Origin: an uncultured Bacteroides sp.
GTDB taxonomy: Bacteria; Bacteroidota; Bacteroidia; Bacteroidales; Bacteroidaceae
Length of the DNA: 58,219 bases
Reading direction: 5' to 3'
NCBI RefSeq assembly: GCF_949298305.1
Contig: NZ_CASFWU010000005.1
Span: forward strand, 1 to 58,219
A program made the position numbers and the translations under genes. Shown here piece by piece: positions 19,101 to 26,941 of the stretch. Under the pieces are notes generated by a model, which saw nothing but the letters and a program-made list of their open reading frames with translations, was not told the origin of the DNA and did no database searches. The stretch's first letter is position 1, and each line of letters starts with the position of its first letter.

Positions 19101-20502
19101 GAATACGGCTACGCACCTTAGCTCGCCGGTTGAATCCCCAGAAAAACAACAGAATACCTGCCAAACCTACCAAGACAGCAACCAGCAGCATGTTCAGCTG
19201 GGCAGCCTCATGTTCCAAAGCCTGGTAGCGGCTCTCCAGCTCTTTGTCTTGGCGGGTCTCATCCAGGATGTCCAGATACACATTCCGGTTGTAATCGGAA
19301 TATTCCTTCAGTTCCAACCCGGCATAAGTAACGCTGAGTTGTTCGCGAATGCGCGAAATCCATTCCGGGACCGTTTTCAATTTCTGCTTCATCCAAGCCT
19401 CTTCAACGCTAAACGTAGAGCGGTGGCCGTAAGTCTGTAGCCAGTCCAGACTGTCCTCGCAGTGATAGAAACGGCGATGGTGGTCGTTGACACACTCTAA
19501 AGCAAGCGTCAAGGTGTCAAGTGCTTCGGCATAGCGACCATGAGCATTGAGATACTTGCCAATGGAAACGTATGCCCCGGCTATCTGATAAAGGTCGTTA
19601 TAGCTCCGGAATTTCTGTAAAGCCAACTGCCCCAAACGCAGAGGCAACAACGTATCTACAGGCAATCCGAACTGCTGCAATACATGTTTGCGGCGCTCCT
19701 GAAAAAATGCGTAATCCTCCGGAGCAGCCATCAGGTTAGCCAACCCTTGTACACCGTTTCCCTCAAAATAAGGATATCCCCGACGCGAAGCCATTCGCCA
19801 GGTAGTATATAATTCGTCGAAGTCATGCAACTTGCGACGCTCCAAAGAATCTGTATCCAACAGTGAAGCCGCTCCTTTAATATAATGGTAATAAAGCAAT
19901 TGATTGGTATCAGCCAGCAACTTCTCGTTCCGAATCACTGCAGCAATGCACTCCAAAGCTTCGGGGCGTTGCTGCAGATAGTAATAATATACCGCAGAAA
20001 CAATGTAAAACTCTGAACAAGCATAATTGAGTCTCATGCGTTCGTAACGGTCTACAAAAAGCTCACGGTCCTCGGCAATGCGCTTCATGCGGCGCAAGGC
20101 ACTGTTACGGTAATCGTAAAATTCCTTGTTCAGAGCAGTACGTTGATAGATTTTCATCAATCCAACATCAGCCACCAGCAACTCCAGTTCGTTCTTAGTC
20201 AGACCATATACTTGGCGGTGCCACTCTTCGGCCTTCTCAAAATCCATGCGCATGAAAGCACAAAAGCCCAGGTTGTTGCAAGCAGCCGCCCTACCCGAGC
20301 GGTAGAGGCGCGCTGCCTGATAGGCACGACCGGCAGCATGGCACGAAGAGTCCAGATTCTTGTAACGGAACTGATAGGCAGCCTGATTGAGAGAGTCGAC
20401 AAGAGACACCTCGCCGGCTGGAGCAGTATCGCCGCAAGAGACTGCCGACATACCTACGTACAGCAACCCCGCTATCCATATCATAAGGAAGGAATGTTTC
20501 AC
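16123..20502 (-). CDS. Double sensor histidine kinase (DUF5112/DUF5113-like)
   Basis: One uninterrupted 1459-codon frame (GTG start; Met7 is an alternative) holds two receptor-kinases in series. Module 1: lipoprotein-like signal (SAVSCGD), helical TPR-like ectodomain to ~430, TM at 438-457, a kinase core with candidate phospho-His H597 (NGIHPFIDRI), N box with N710 (LAENARKYTP), G1 D738-NGVG and G2 GGGFGL near 780. Module 2 starts at once: hydrophobic segment from M830, short ectodomain, TM at ~993-1014, GAF-like domain, candidate His H1222 (IKHETVYYP), and an ATPase fold whose G1 box is ruined (DTRRS at 1370-1374) although N1339 remains. Topology is consistent for one chain. It is coupled to the regulator and AbgT genes. 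Pfam names are from memory. Confidence 0.85.
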   Translation of the reverse strand: MKHSFLMIWIAGLLYVGMSAVSCGDTAPAGEVSLVDSLNQAAYQFRYKNLDSSCHAAGRAYQAARLYRSGRAAACNNLGFCAFMRMDFEKAEEWHRQVYGLTKNELELLVADVGLMKIYQRTALNKEFYDYRNSALRRMKRIAEDRELFVDRYERMRLNYACSEFYIVSAVYYYYLQQRPEALECIAAVIRNEKLLADTNQLLYYHYIKGAASLLDTDSLERRKLHDFDELYTTWRMASRRGYPYFEGNGVQGLANLMAAPEDYAFFQERRKHVLQQFGLPVDTLLPLRLGQLALQKFRSYNDLYQIAGAYVSIGKYLNAHGRYAEALDTLTLALECVNDHHRRFYHCEDSLDWLQTYGHRSTFSVEEAWMKQKLKTVPEWISRIREQLSVTYAGLELKEYSDYNRNVYLDILDETRQDKELESRYQALEHEAAQLNMLLVAVLVGLAGILLFFWGFNRRAKVRSRIHLHRLQQVLEVCQQITASIPSDVQTEDEIASAILSSVTPQLEELFGMKGIGIRNRQLSFPRRPGKEMCAIANVINPYIRWALENGMTSISLGDECRRLEEQRYIHELHIASNKRQNVVKKACLSIVNGIHPFIDRIVNEVHKLERNGFMDNEVVKQEKFRYIDELVTTIVEYNDILALWIKMKQGSLSLNIETFNLNELFDLLRKGGRAFEMKRQTLLVEPVDLCVKADKALTLFMINTLAENARKYTPRGGTVKVYAQSGPDYVEVSVEDNGVGLSESDVACIVGEKVYDSNKIGLDTASDREELRRNKGGGFGLINCKGIIDKYRKTDSLFHVCLFSVESKVGQGSRFYFRLPLGVRKTVMLLAVLFFGVWTVRAGVQTSPAVSDARDAYEVLLDSAFTYANEAYYCNIDGEYEWALQYIDSAMMCLNAHYQRYSVRPSAFMTLKGQGSPAELAWWDEPFDSDFHIILDIRNEAAVAFLALKQWEAYSYNNAAYTALYKLLGEDRSLEDYCRQLERSTNNKVVSIWMLVLLGLILLLGYYILYVRKRLLNRWNLEQVLEINRQVSAASRVTAADAAGSLLPAGEASLDAIPRRIVDAAFDTINELLPIDRLGIAVYNEGTSRLELVLKPDFADETAAAPPAEWLQQCLEKRACLSHGSWLAFPLVVEVGGGCRSVGVLCLELRDAAGQPSGRLLLELVARYVAIVLYNSVIKLSTQYRDIEEAQDEARRASWEGSLLHVQNMVLDNCLSTIKHETVYYPNRIRQLMSQLCAGRLTADEERETVKAVGELIEYYKGVFTILSRCASRQLEEVTFRRTSMPVAVCFEAASKYFRKHIRGFSSPPSLVVAGVDELRDLYVSADRNLLCFLLENLVDEALSCPEPGELRLHAQADGDFVRFLFTDTRRSKTQDELNQLFYPSLARMAGDGHGRLRGTEYLVCKQIIRDHDEFAGRRGCRINAEMAPGGGFTVYFTLPLVRVHTNDYQENKLYGN

Positions 20503-20506
20503 AAAG

Positions 20507-20514
20507 CAAAGCTA
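20507..20514 (-). promoter_or_regulatory. -7 box upstream of the double sensor operon
   Basis: On the minus strand TAGCTTTG fits TAnnTTTG and ends 4 bases before the GTG start codon. No good -33 element was found. If used, the mRNA would be leaderless or start inside the signal sequence, making Met7 a possible real start. A run of 8 C then 6 A lies upstream at 20598-20611. Confidence 0.45.
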
Positions 20515-20643
20515 CAAATAATTCGGTACAGACCATGAAGGCTGACGTATTTTTTGCTCCAAGTGTTTCCGACTTTGGTTCTCCCCCACTCTATTCACCC
20601 CCCCCAAAAAAGAAACTGACGAATGGACAGCCCGGTGCAGGGG

Positions 20644-21450
20644 TTATGATTCCCTTGCACGAAGCTGCCAGAAGGCTACGGCAGAAGCGGCGGCCACGTT
20701 GAGCGAGTCCACGCCGTGCGACATAGGGATGCGCACCACGTAGTCGGCCTCGGCAATGGTTTCGCAGGGCAGGCCGTCGCCCTCGGTTCCCATCACGATG
20801 GCCAGACGCGGTTCGGCAGCCAGACGAGGGTCGTCAATGGATACGGAGTTGTCCGTTAGGGCCATGGCTGCTGTGCGAAAGCCCAGGTCGTGAAGGCTAC
20901 GGAGGGGAGCCTCCAGCCACGTCCAGGGAACCAGAAAGACCGAGCCCATGGACACCCGCACAGCACGACGGTTCAAGGGGTCGCACGAGTTGGGAGTCAG
21001 CAACACGCCGTCGATGCCCAGAGCGGCAGCCGAGCGGAAGATGGCCCCAATGTTGGTCGTGTCCACCACCCCGTCGATGACCACCACGCGCCGTGCCTTG
21101 CGGCAAACCTCGTCTACCGGGCGGGGCAAAGGGCGGCGCATGGCACAAAGCACGCCACGAGTCAGAGTGTATCCCGTCAGACTGGCCAGCAACTCGCGCC
21201 CGCCGGTATAGACAGGAATGTCGCCCGCACGGGCAATGATGGCAGCGGCGTCGCCCTCAATGTGCCTGCGCTCGCAGAGGAGGGCAAGTGGCTGGTAGCC
21301 GGCATCCAGTGCCACACTGATGACCTTGGGACTCTCGGCAATGAAGATGCCCTTGTCCGGTTCAAGGCGGTTGCGTAACTGGGCTTCGGTCAGCGCACCG
21401 AACACCTCCACGCCGGGGTGTGCAAGCGATGTGATTTCAATAATGTTCAT
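20644..21450 (-). CDS. TrmH/SpoU-family RNA 2'-O-methyltransferase
   Basis: A 268-residue SPOUT methyltransferase. An N-terminal substrate-binding part (~1-105, with ESPKVISVALDAGYQPLALL) is followed by the knotted domain: motif 1 VVVIDGVVDTTNIGAIFRSA, motif 2 IVMGTEGDGLP, and motif 3 IPMSHGVDSLNVAAASAVAF. It would methylate a ribose in rRNA or tRNA using S-adenosylmethionine; the target base is not predictable. Its ATG overlaps the stop of the upstream dehydrogenase (ATGA). A second SpoU enzyme, RlmB-like, is at 36064-36807. Confidence 0.88.
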   Translation of the reverse strand: MNIIEITSLAHPGVEVFGALTEAQLRNRLEPDKGIFIAESPKVISVALDAGYQPLALLCERRHIEGDAAAIIARAGDIPVYTGGRELLASLTGYTLTRGVLCAMRRPLPRPVDEVCRKARRVVVIDGVVDTTNIGAIFRSAAALGIDGVLLTPNSCDPLNRRAVRVSMGSVFLVPWTWLEAPLRSLHDLGFRTAAMALTDNSVSIDDPRLAAEPRLAIVMGTEGDGLPCETIAEADYVVRIPMSHGVDSLNVAAASAVAFWQLRARES

Positions 21451-22520
21451 CTGCCCGTTCCTCCCGCCGGTCCTTCAACCGCCACTTTGATGACTCCGTC
21501 CAGCCGGTTCTCGAAGATGCGGTAGGCTTCTTCAATCTCCGACAGGGGGAAACGATGGGTAATAAGGGGGGTAGTGTCAATCTTGCCCCCGGCAATGAGT
21601 TGGAGGATTTCGTCACAGTCACATCCGTCCACCCCGCCCGTCTTGAAGGTGAGATTCTTGCCGTACATGTCGGGCAGCGGGAGTACCTGCGCACGGTCGT
21701 AGAGGGCCACCACCGTGACCACCGCATTGGGGCGGGCACACTCCCAGGCCAGGCGGAAGGTATCATCGGCGCCTGCCACTTCTATCACGACGTCGGCTCC
21801 GCCGTGAGCGGTATGCGCCAGCACGAAGTCGCGGCAATCATCGGGACCCACGACCAGCACCTCGGGATAATGGGTGCACACAAAGCGGGTACGTTCTTCG
21901 GCCTTCTCGCATACAATAACCCTACGCGGCCGCTTCAGCCGGACGCATTGCAACGTACAGATGCCCGTAGGCCCGGCACCGATAATCAGCACCGTGTCGT
22001 CCTCTTTGATTTCCGAGATACGCGCGGCCCAGAAGCTCGTGGCGAGGATGTCGCCCACAAAGAGGGCCTGTTCGTCGCTCACTCCCTCGGGGATACGGTT
22101 CAGCCCCTGGTCGGCATGGGGCACACGCACGTACTCCGCCTGTCCGCCGTCAATGCGGCATCCCAACGCCCATCCACCGTCGGGGGCTTCGCAGTTGTTC
22201 ACATAGCCCTGCCGGCAGAAAAAGCATTCGCCGCAGAAGGTTTCCACATTCACCGTCACCCGGTCACCCGGACGCACAGTGGTCACTCCGCTGCCTACCT
22301 GCTCCACAACGCCTACCATCTCGTGTCCCACAGTAATGCCAGGCACTGCCCGGGGCACGCTTCCATGCTTGATGTGCAGGTCGCTGGTACAGATGCTCCC
22401 CAGGGTTACACGCACCAGGGCATCGTGCGGTTCTTTCAGTCCGGGTACAGGTTTCTCCTTCAAGGCAAACCTCCCCCGCTCCACATAAGTATATGCCAAC
22501 ATACTATCTTTCTTGTCCAT
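21447..22520 (-). CDS. Zinc-dependent medium-chain alcohol dehydrogenase
   Basis: A 357-residue MDR-family dehydrogenase. Catalytic zinc ligands are C44 (SICTSDLHIKHG), H66 and E67 (GHEMVG), with an Asp in VGDILATSFWA. The structural zinc site has four Cys in the lobe CGECFFCRQGYVNNC. The Rossmann motif is GAGPTGICTLQ. The pattern (TSD in the first loop, VGDILATSFW) resembles secondary alcohol and related dehydrogenases; substrate is uncertain. It shares an operon with the SpoU methyltransferase by an ATGA overlap, with no obvious functional link. A TATTTTTG promoter box precedes it. Confidence 0.88.
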   Translation of the reverse strand: MDKKDSMLAYTYVERGRFALKEKPVPGLKEPHDALVRVTLGSICTSDLHIKHGSVPRAVPGITVGHEMVGVVEQVGSGVTTVRPGDRVTVNVETFCGECFFCRQGYVNNCEAPDGGWALGCRIDGGQAEYVRVPHADQGLNRIPEGVSDEQALFVGDILATSFWAARISEIKEDDTVLIIGAGPTGICTLQCVRLKRPRRVIVCEKAEERTRFVCTHYPEVLVVGPDDCRDFVLAHTAHGGADVVIEVAGADDTFRLAWECARPNAVVTVVALYDRAQVLPLPDMYGKNLTFKTGGVDGCDCDEILQLIAGGKIDTTPLITHRFPLSEIEEAYRIFENRLDGVIKVAVEGPAGGTGR

Positions 22521-22543
22521 AACAAACTGTTTTTTCCGGTTGC

Positions 22544-22560
22544 CAAAAATAACGATTTAT
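22544..22560 (-). promoter_or_regulatory. Promoter box of the alcohol dehydrogenase operon
   Basis: Minus strand ATAAATCGTTATTTTTG contains a -7 box TATTTTTG. Sixteen bases of this are identical upstream of the DUF3352-like gene (44321-44336) and purU (57498-57513). No -33 element was found at the right distance. Confidence 0.55.
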
Positions 22561-22952
22561 ATCGTAGCGCCCTAATCCTTCCTTCAGAAAAAGATATTTC
22601 GAGCCAATAGGTACGTAAACGAAACCGAAAATCCGGTAAGCCACCCCTTACTGTGTTTGCTCCTTGCAACCTTTACATCGTTAAAACTGACAAGCCACTG
22701 GCCATGAGCAAGAATTGTCCACCAGATAAAAACGACACATAGAGCCATCCGCTACGCTTTTACATATAAGATAACACCTTATGCTACGGAATCTGGCGAA
22801 TCGGACGGAAGACTGCGGATGACATACAGTCAGCACAAGGCAGTCGTCCTTCCTCCTTCGTCCAAAGCAGGCATCCGCCTTTCCGCCCATTCGTCGGCTG
22901 ACAACCTACACATAACAGAAAGAAAGGGAAATCAAAATTTCCACAATAAGTG
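22561..22952. other. Gene-free spacer between adh and prs
   Basis: About 390 bases between divergent promoters. No ORF, repeat or structured element worth naming was seen; short open frames here have no coding character. Confidence 0.5.
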
Positions 22953-22984
22953 TTGCGTTATGTAATGAGAAATTCATACCTTTG
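22953..22984 (+). promoter_or_regulatory. Promoter of prs
   Basis: TTG at 22953-22955, 21-base spacer, TACCTTTG at 22977-22984: a complete Bacteroides promoter. The leader to the ATG at 23025 would be about 35 bases. Confidence 0.82.
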
Positions 22985-23024
22985 TACGCATAATAACAAA
23001 TAGGTAACATCTATTACAACAGCA

Positions 23025-23963
23025 ATGAGCGAAAAAGCACCTTTTATGGTATTCTCCGGAACAAATTCGAGATACCTTGCAGAGAAAATCTGCGCCAGCC
23101 TTGGTTGCCCTCTGGGAAACATGAACATCACCCACTTTGCCGATGGCGAATTTGCCGTATCCTACGAAGAATCCATCCGCGGATCGCACGTATTCCTGGT
23201 ACAATCCACCTTCCCCAACTCTGACAACTTGATGGAACTCCTACTGATGATTGACGCAGCCAAACGCGCATCGGCCAAGAGCATTGTAGCCGTCATTCCC
23301 TACTTCGGATGGGCCCGTCAGGACCGCAAAGACAAACCGCGTGTATCCATCGGTGCCAAACTGGTGGCTGACCTGCTCTCGGTGGCCGGCATTGACCGCC
23401 TGATTACCATGGACCTGCACGCCGACCAGATTCAGGGCTTCTTTGACATCCCGGTGGACCACCTCTACGCTTCCGCCGTGTTCCTCCCCTACATCGAATC
23501 ACTGAAGCTGGACAATCTGGTGATAGCCACGCCGGACGTGGGTGGCTCGAAACGCGCCAGTACCTTCTCCAAATATCTGGGCGCCCCGCTGGTGCTCTGC
23601 AACAAGGTGCGGGAGAAAGCCAACGTCGTAGCCAGCATGCAGATTATCGGCGACGTGAAGGACAAAAACGTAGTACTGATTGATGACATTGTGGACACGG
23701 CCGGTACCATCACCAAGGCAGCCAACATCATGCTGGAAGCCGGAGCCAAGTCCGTACGTGCCATTGCCAGCCACTGTGTAATGTCCGACCCGGCTTCGTT
23801 CCGTGTACAGGAATCGGGTCTGGAGGAAATGGTGTTCACCGATAGCATCCCCTACTCCAAGAAATGCGCCAAGGTAAAACAGCTAAGCATTGCCGACATG
23901 TTTGCCGAAACCATCCGCCGCGTGATGAACAACGAATCCATCAGTTCGCAATACATCATCTGA
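23025..23963 (+). CDS. prs: Ribose-phosphate pyrophosphokinase
   Basis: The 312-residue product makes PRPP from ribose 5-phosphate and ATP for purine, pyrimidine, histidine and NAD synthesis. Landmarks: FSGTNSRYLAEKI at the N-terminus, the flexible ATP loop YFGWARQDRK, the metal-binding DLHADQIQGFFD, and the PRPP loop VVLIDDIVDTAGT. Normal family length, lone gene with its own promoter and a strong terminator. PRPP is the entry substrate of the histidine pathway, four steps of which are encoded at 53.6-56.4 kb. Confidence 0.97.
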   Translation: MSEKAPFMVFSGTNSRYLAEKICASLGCPLGNMNITHFADGEFAVSYEESIRGSHVFLVQSTFPNSDNLMELLLMIDAAKRASAKSIVAVIPYFGWARQDRKDKPRVSIGAKLVADLLSVAGIDRLITMDLHADQIQGFFDIPVDHLYASAVFLPYIESLKLDNLVIATPDVGGSKRASTFSKYLGAPLVLCNKVREKANVVASMQIIGDVKDKNVVLIDDIVDTAGTITKAANIMLEAGAKSVRAIASHCVMSDPASFRVQESGLEEMVFTDSIPYSKKCAKVKQLSIADMFAETIRRVMNNESISSQYII

Positions 23964-23998
23964 TAAGATTGCTAAATCATTTAATTAACGCATAAGAA

Positions 23999-24032
23999 GA
24001 GGGCGTGTCAACATTTTCACTGACACGCCCTC
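23999..24032 (+). terminator. Strong hairpin terminator after prs
   Basis: GAGGGCGTGTCA (23999-24010) pairs perfectly over 12 bp with TGACACGCCCTC (24021-24032), with a 10-base loop and T-rich tail. The reverse strand lacks an equally good T run, though it could also stop convergent transcription. Confidence 0.9.
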
Positions 24033-24303
24033 TTTCACTTTTTCTTGAGTTTCGGTTTTACCGAATTGAAAATTGACGAAGCCAAACTTGCAAGAGTTAG
24101 AGGAGTTAAAAGAAATTATCGCCCGCCAAGACGGGCTTAGAAGTAAAAGCCAATAGATTTTGCTACCGTAGATTTCCTCTTTATGGTGCTTACAGCTTTA
24201 ACTTCCAGCAAGGCACACGAAGCGACAACTTTTACAGCTCCTTAACTTAAAATATCGAACCCAAGACTTAAGGTATTTTTATCTTATCTCACTCTGAAGG
24301 GAC
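24033..24303. other. Spacer between prs terminator and MORN gene
   Basis: A 270-base stretch with no recognised gene. It contains a small GCCCGCC-aaga-CGGGC hairpin near 24120 and a 20-codon plus-strand ORF (24183-24245, beginning MVLTALTSSKAHEATTF) with no recognisable ribosome site. It reads like decayed or dispersed intergenic sequence rather than a functional gene. Confidence 0.35.
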
Positions 24304-25470
24304 TTAGTTGCTGAGTTCAAGCCGTCCCATTTTGTAAGTTCCCTTACGGATAATCTTGCCATCCTTGTCCGTCTCTACAAAAGGACCGTTTTTCTTACCT
24401 TGCTTGAAGAATCCTTCGAATCTGTTTCCATTTTTATCCTCCTGCACGCCACTGCCTTCTTCCAGTCCGTCCACAAAGCCTCCCCTGTATTTTGTTCCAT
24501 CGGTCTGAATCAAGGTTCCCTGTCCATTGAACTTATTGTCTTTCCATTCACCTTCGTAGGAGTCACCCACATTCCACTTGTAGACACCGTAACCGTCGCG
24601 CTGGTTATCCTTCCAGTCACCTTCGTACACGGCCCCGTTGGCCCAGGTAAAGGTGCCCTGTCCCTCTTGCATTCCGTTCTTAAAGTTGCCCACGTACTTG
24701 TCTCCGTTGACATGGTAATAGATACCCTGACCGGTACGCTCGCCCTTCACATATGAGCCTTCGTAACGGTCTCCTGTATGAAAGTAGTAAATTCCCTTGC
24801 CATGCTGCATGTCATCAGCCCAATTGCCCACGTATTTGTCACCATTGACATATTCAAAAGTACCTTTGCCTTCGCGAACATCATTCTTCCAGGAACCCAC
24901 GTACTTACTTCCGTCATTCCAGATGAAAGTACCTTCGCCATCTTTCTTATCGTTCTTCCAAGATCCGGTATACTTGGATCCATTCTTCCATGTATAAGTT
25001 CCCTGGCCTTCACGTTTGTCATTCACCCAACTCCCCACATAGACATCACCCGTATAATAATACATTGTACCCTGACCTTGCTGATAATCCTGATACCACA
25101 TGCCTTCGTAACGGTTATTGTTCAGGAAGTAATAAATACCCTTACCGTGCTGCCGGTCCTGCTGCCACTCTCCTTCATATTTTTCTCCATCAGAGAATAT
25201 GTAAACGCCATAGCCTTCGCGTTTGCCTTTCACATAATCCCCCTCGTAAGTATCACCATTTTTAAAAACGGTTTTACCTTTCCCATTGGGTTTCCTACCT
25301 TTTAGTTCGCCCGTATAGACAGAGCCATCTTTAAAGGTATAAGATCCTATCTTGATACCAGATGTGAAGGTGGTCTTGACCTTGTCTAAAAAACCGTCTT
25401 TTTGTTCTTGTGCTAAAGTTTTCCCCTGTGATAAGAAAAATAAAACAAATGCAATATACAGATACTTCAT
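24304..25470 (-). CDS. Secreted MORN-repeat protein
   Basis: The ATG at 25470 opens on a signal peptide (MKYLYIAFVLFFLSQGKTLAQ) and is preferred to one 117 bases upstream, which lies in the leader. The 388-residue protein is almost entirely MORN repeats, about 14 units of ~23 residues (pattern YxGxWxxxxxxGxGxYxxxxGxx), for example YEGEWQQDRQHGKGIYYF. MORN units form long beta-meander rods that bind lipid or protein partners. No catalytic domain is visible. Location is periplasm or outer surface. It is a lone gene with its own promoter; function unknown. Confidence 0.9.
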   Translation of the reverse strand: MKYLYIAFVLFFLSQGKTLAQEQKDGFLDKVKTTFTSGIKIGSYTFKDGSVYTGELKGRKPNGKGKTVFKNGDTYEGDYVKGKREGYGVYIFSDGEKYEGEWQQDRQHGKGIYYFLNNNRYEGMWYQDYQQGQGTMYYYTGDVYVGSWVNDKREGQGTYTWKNGSKYTGSWKNDKKDGEGTFIWNDGSKYVGSWKNDVREGKGTFEYVNGDKYVGNWADDMQHGKGIYYFHTGDRYEGSYVKGERTGQGIYYHVNGDKYVGNFKNGMQEGQGTFTWANGAVYEGDWKDNQRDGYGVYKWNVGDSYEGEWKDNKFNGQGTLIQTDGTKYRGGFVDGLEEGSGVQEDKNGNRFEGFFKQGKKNGPFVETDKDGKIIRKGTYKMGRLELSN

Positions 25471-25604
25471 GAAAAATAATCCTTCTTTTTTTATGTTGAA
25501 TCTCGCAGGCCTGCTCACAGACAAGGGCTCAACAAGACCTTGTCTATTACAATTTAAGCCAACGAAAGTCCAATTATTAACAATCAAGATAAATTCTATA
25601 CGGA

Positions 25605-25620
25605 CAAAGATACGATTTAT
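25605..25620 (-). promoter_or_regulatory. Promoter box of the MORN gene
   Basis: Minus strand ATAAATCGTATCTTTG: a TATCTTTG -7 box preceded by ATAAATCG, the same element seen at the adh, DUF3352 and purU promoters. The -33 region is weak (TTCC at about the right place). The leader would be about 130 bases. Confidence 0.55.
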
Positions 25621-25651
25621 CTGCCAAAACGGAATGATACACTTTGCTTTT

Positions 25652-26941
25652 TTATGAGATTTTTTTGCCAGCTATCACCTCTTTTAAATTCTCTTTGCAC
25701 AGATACTTCTCTGCCAAATCACGGATTTCCCAAGGAGTGACCTCCTTCACGGCATCCAACGAATCCTTAAAAAAGGTGTCGGACAAACCGTAAACCTGAA
25801 TGAACATCCAGGCATCGGCCAGCGAGAAGGCCGACTCGTAGCTGCGGCACATGTCGCCCAGCATGTAGTTCTGTACCATCTTCAGTTCATCTTTCCCGAC
25901 CAGGTCATTCTGCAGTTTGTCTATCTCCACATAAATTTCCCGAATAAGGGGTTCGACAAATTCATTGGCGGTCTCGGCAGTGATGGCCATCATACCTCCA
26001 CCTGGAGAAGGCTCCAAACCAGCAGAAATGCCATAAGTATATCCTTTTTCTTCACGAATATTCGACATGAGACGGCTGCCGAAGTAACCTCCGAAAAGAG
26101 TCATCAGCACACGGGCCTTCAGATAATCGGGGTGTTTGCGTCCGATGGAAAGCGTACCCATACAGACAGCACTTTGCAACGCATCGGAGCGCTCAATGAA
26201 AATACGCTTTCCGGCAGCCGGAACAACTGCATAGTCCTTCTTGTCAGCCAAAGGTCTCCCACAACCAAAAGGTTCCGTACCGAAAAGCCGTTCTATGCGA
26301 TGAAGGCAATCTTCATTGACCAAACCGGATAAATAAATACTGCAATTTCCCGAATGATAGTACTGATTATAGAATTCCTTCAGAACTGCCGGATGAATGC
26401 GTTGGTAATCGGATTCCTCTACCAGTTTTCCGCAGGGATGCTGCTCGCCATACACAGACTTGACCAATGCCCGACGGGCCAGAAAGTCCACCTTGGAGAG
26501 ATTGACCAGAAACTGCTGAAGGTTGTTTGCCAATACAATTCCCAGTTCCTTTTCGGGGAAAACAGGTTCCTTGATGACAGATTCCAGTACATCCAGCGTC
26601 TGAGGCAGATAGCGGTTCAACGAATAAAGAGTAATATAAGAATACTCGAAAGTTGTAGACAATTCCAGCCAAGCACCGAAATAATCCAACTTTTCAGCTA
26701 TCTCGGCCGCCGAATAACGACGGGTACCCTCGCGTAACATGCGGTTGGTGAAAACAGCCTGAAGGGGTTGCGCCTGCTGCCAACGGCCGCCAGCCATCAG
26801 CCAATCGATACGGACTACATCGTTACTGCCCACATTCAGCACGTTCAAGGGTACTCCATTGGGCATCACCGTCCGTTCCGGGACTTGGACGACCAGTTGG
26901 TCCGGCTGGCAAATGGAGGGCTGGACACTTCTATTCAGCAT
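25652..26941 (-). CDS. M16-family peptidase-like protein lacking the zinc motif
   Basis: A 429-residue protein with the two-lobed M16 fold: EGTRRYSAAEIAEKLDYFGAW in the first lobe and EEKGYTYGISAGLEPSPGGGM (R/Y substrate-binding motif) in the second. The HxxEH zinc site that should precede the EGT motif is replaced by TNRMLREGT, so it is probably not a protease by itself. In bacteria and mitochondria such subunits pair with an active M16 partner; none is nearby. Its ATG overlaps the kdsB stop by 11 bases, so it is the last gene of the PBP1A operon. A chaperone-like or binding role is inference. Confidence 0.85.
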   Translation of the reverse strand: MLNRSVQPSICQPDQLVVQVPERTVMPNGVPLNVLNVGSNDVVRIDWLMAGGRWQQAQPLQAVFTNRMLREGTRRYSAAEIAEKLDYFGAWLELSTTFEYSYITLYSLNRYLPQTLDVLESVIKEPVFPEKELGIVLANNLQQFLVNLSKVDFLARRALVKSVYGEQHPCGKLVEESDYQRIHPAVLKEFYNQYYHSGNCSIYLSGLVNEDCLHRIERLFGTEPFGCGRPLADKKDYAVVPAAGKRIFIERSDALQSAVCMGTLSIGRKHPDYLKARVLMTLFGGYFGSRLMSNIREEKGYTYGISAGLEPSPGGGMMAITAETANEFVEPLIREIYVEIDKLQNDLVGKDELKMVQNYMLGDMCRSYESAFSLADAWMFIQVYGLSDTFFKDSLDAVKEVTPWEIRDLAEKYLCKENLKEVIAGKKIS

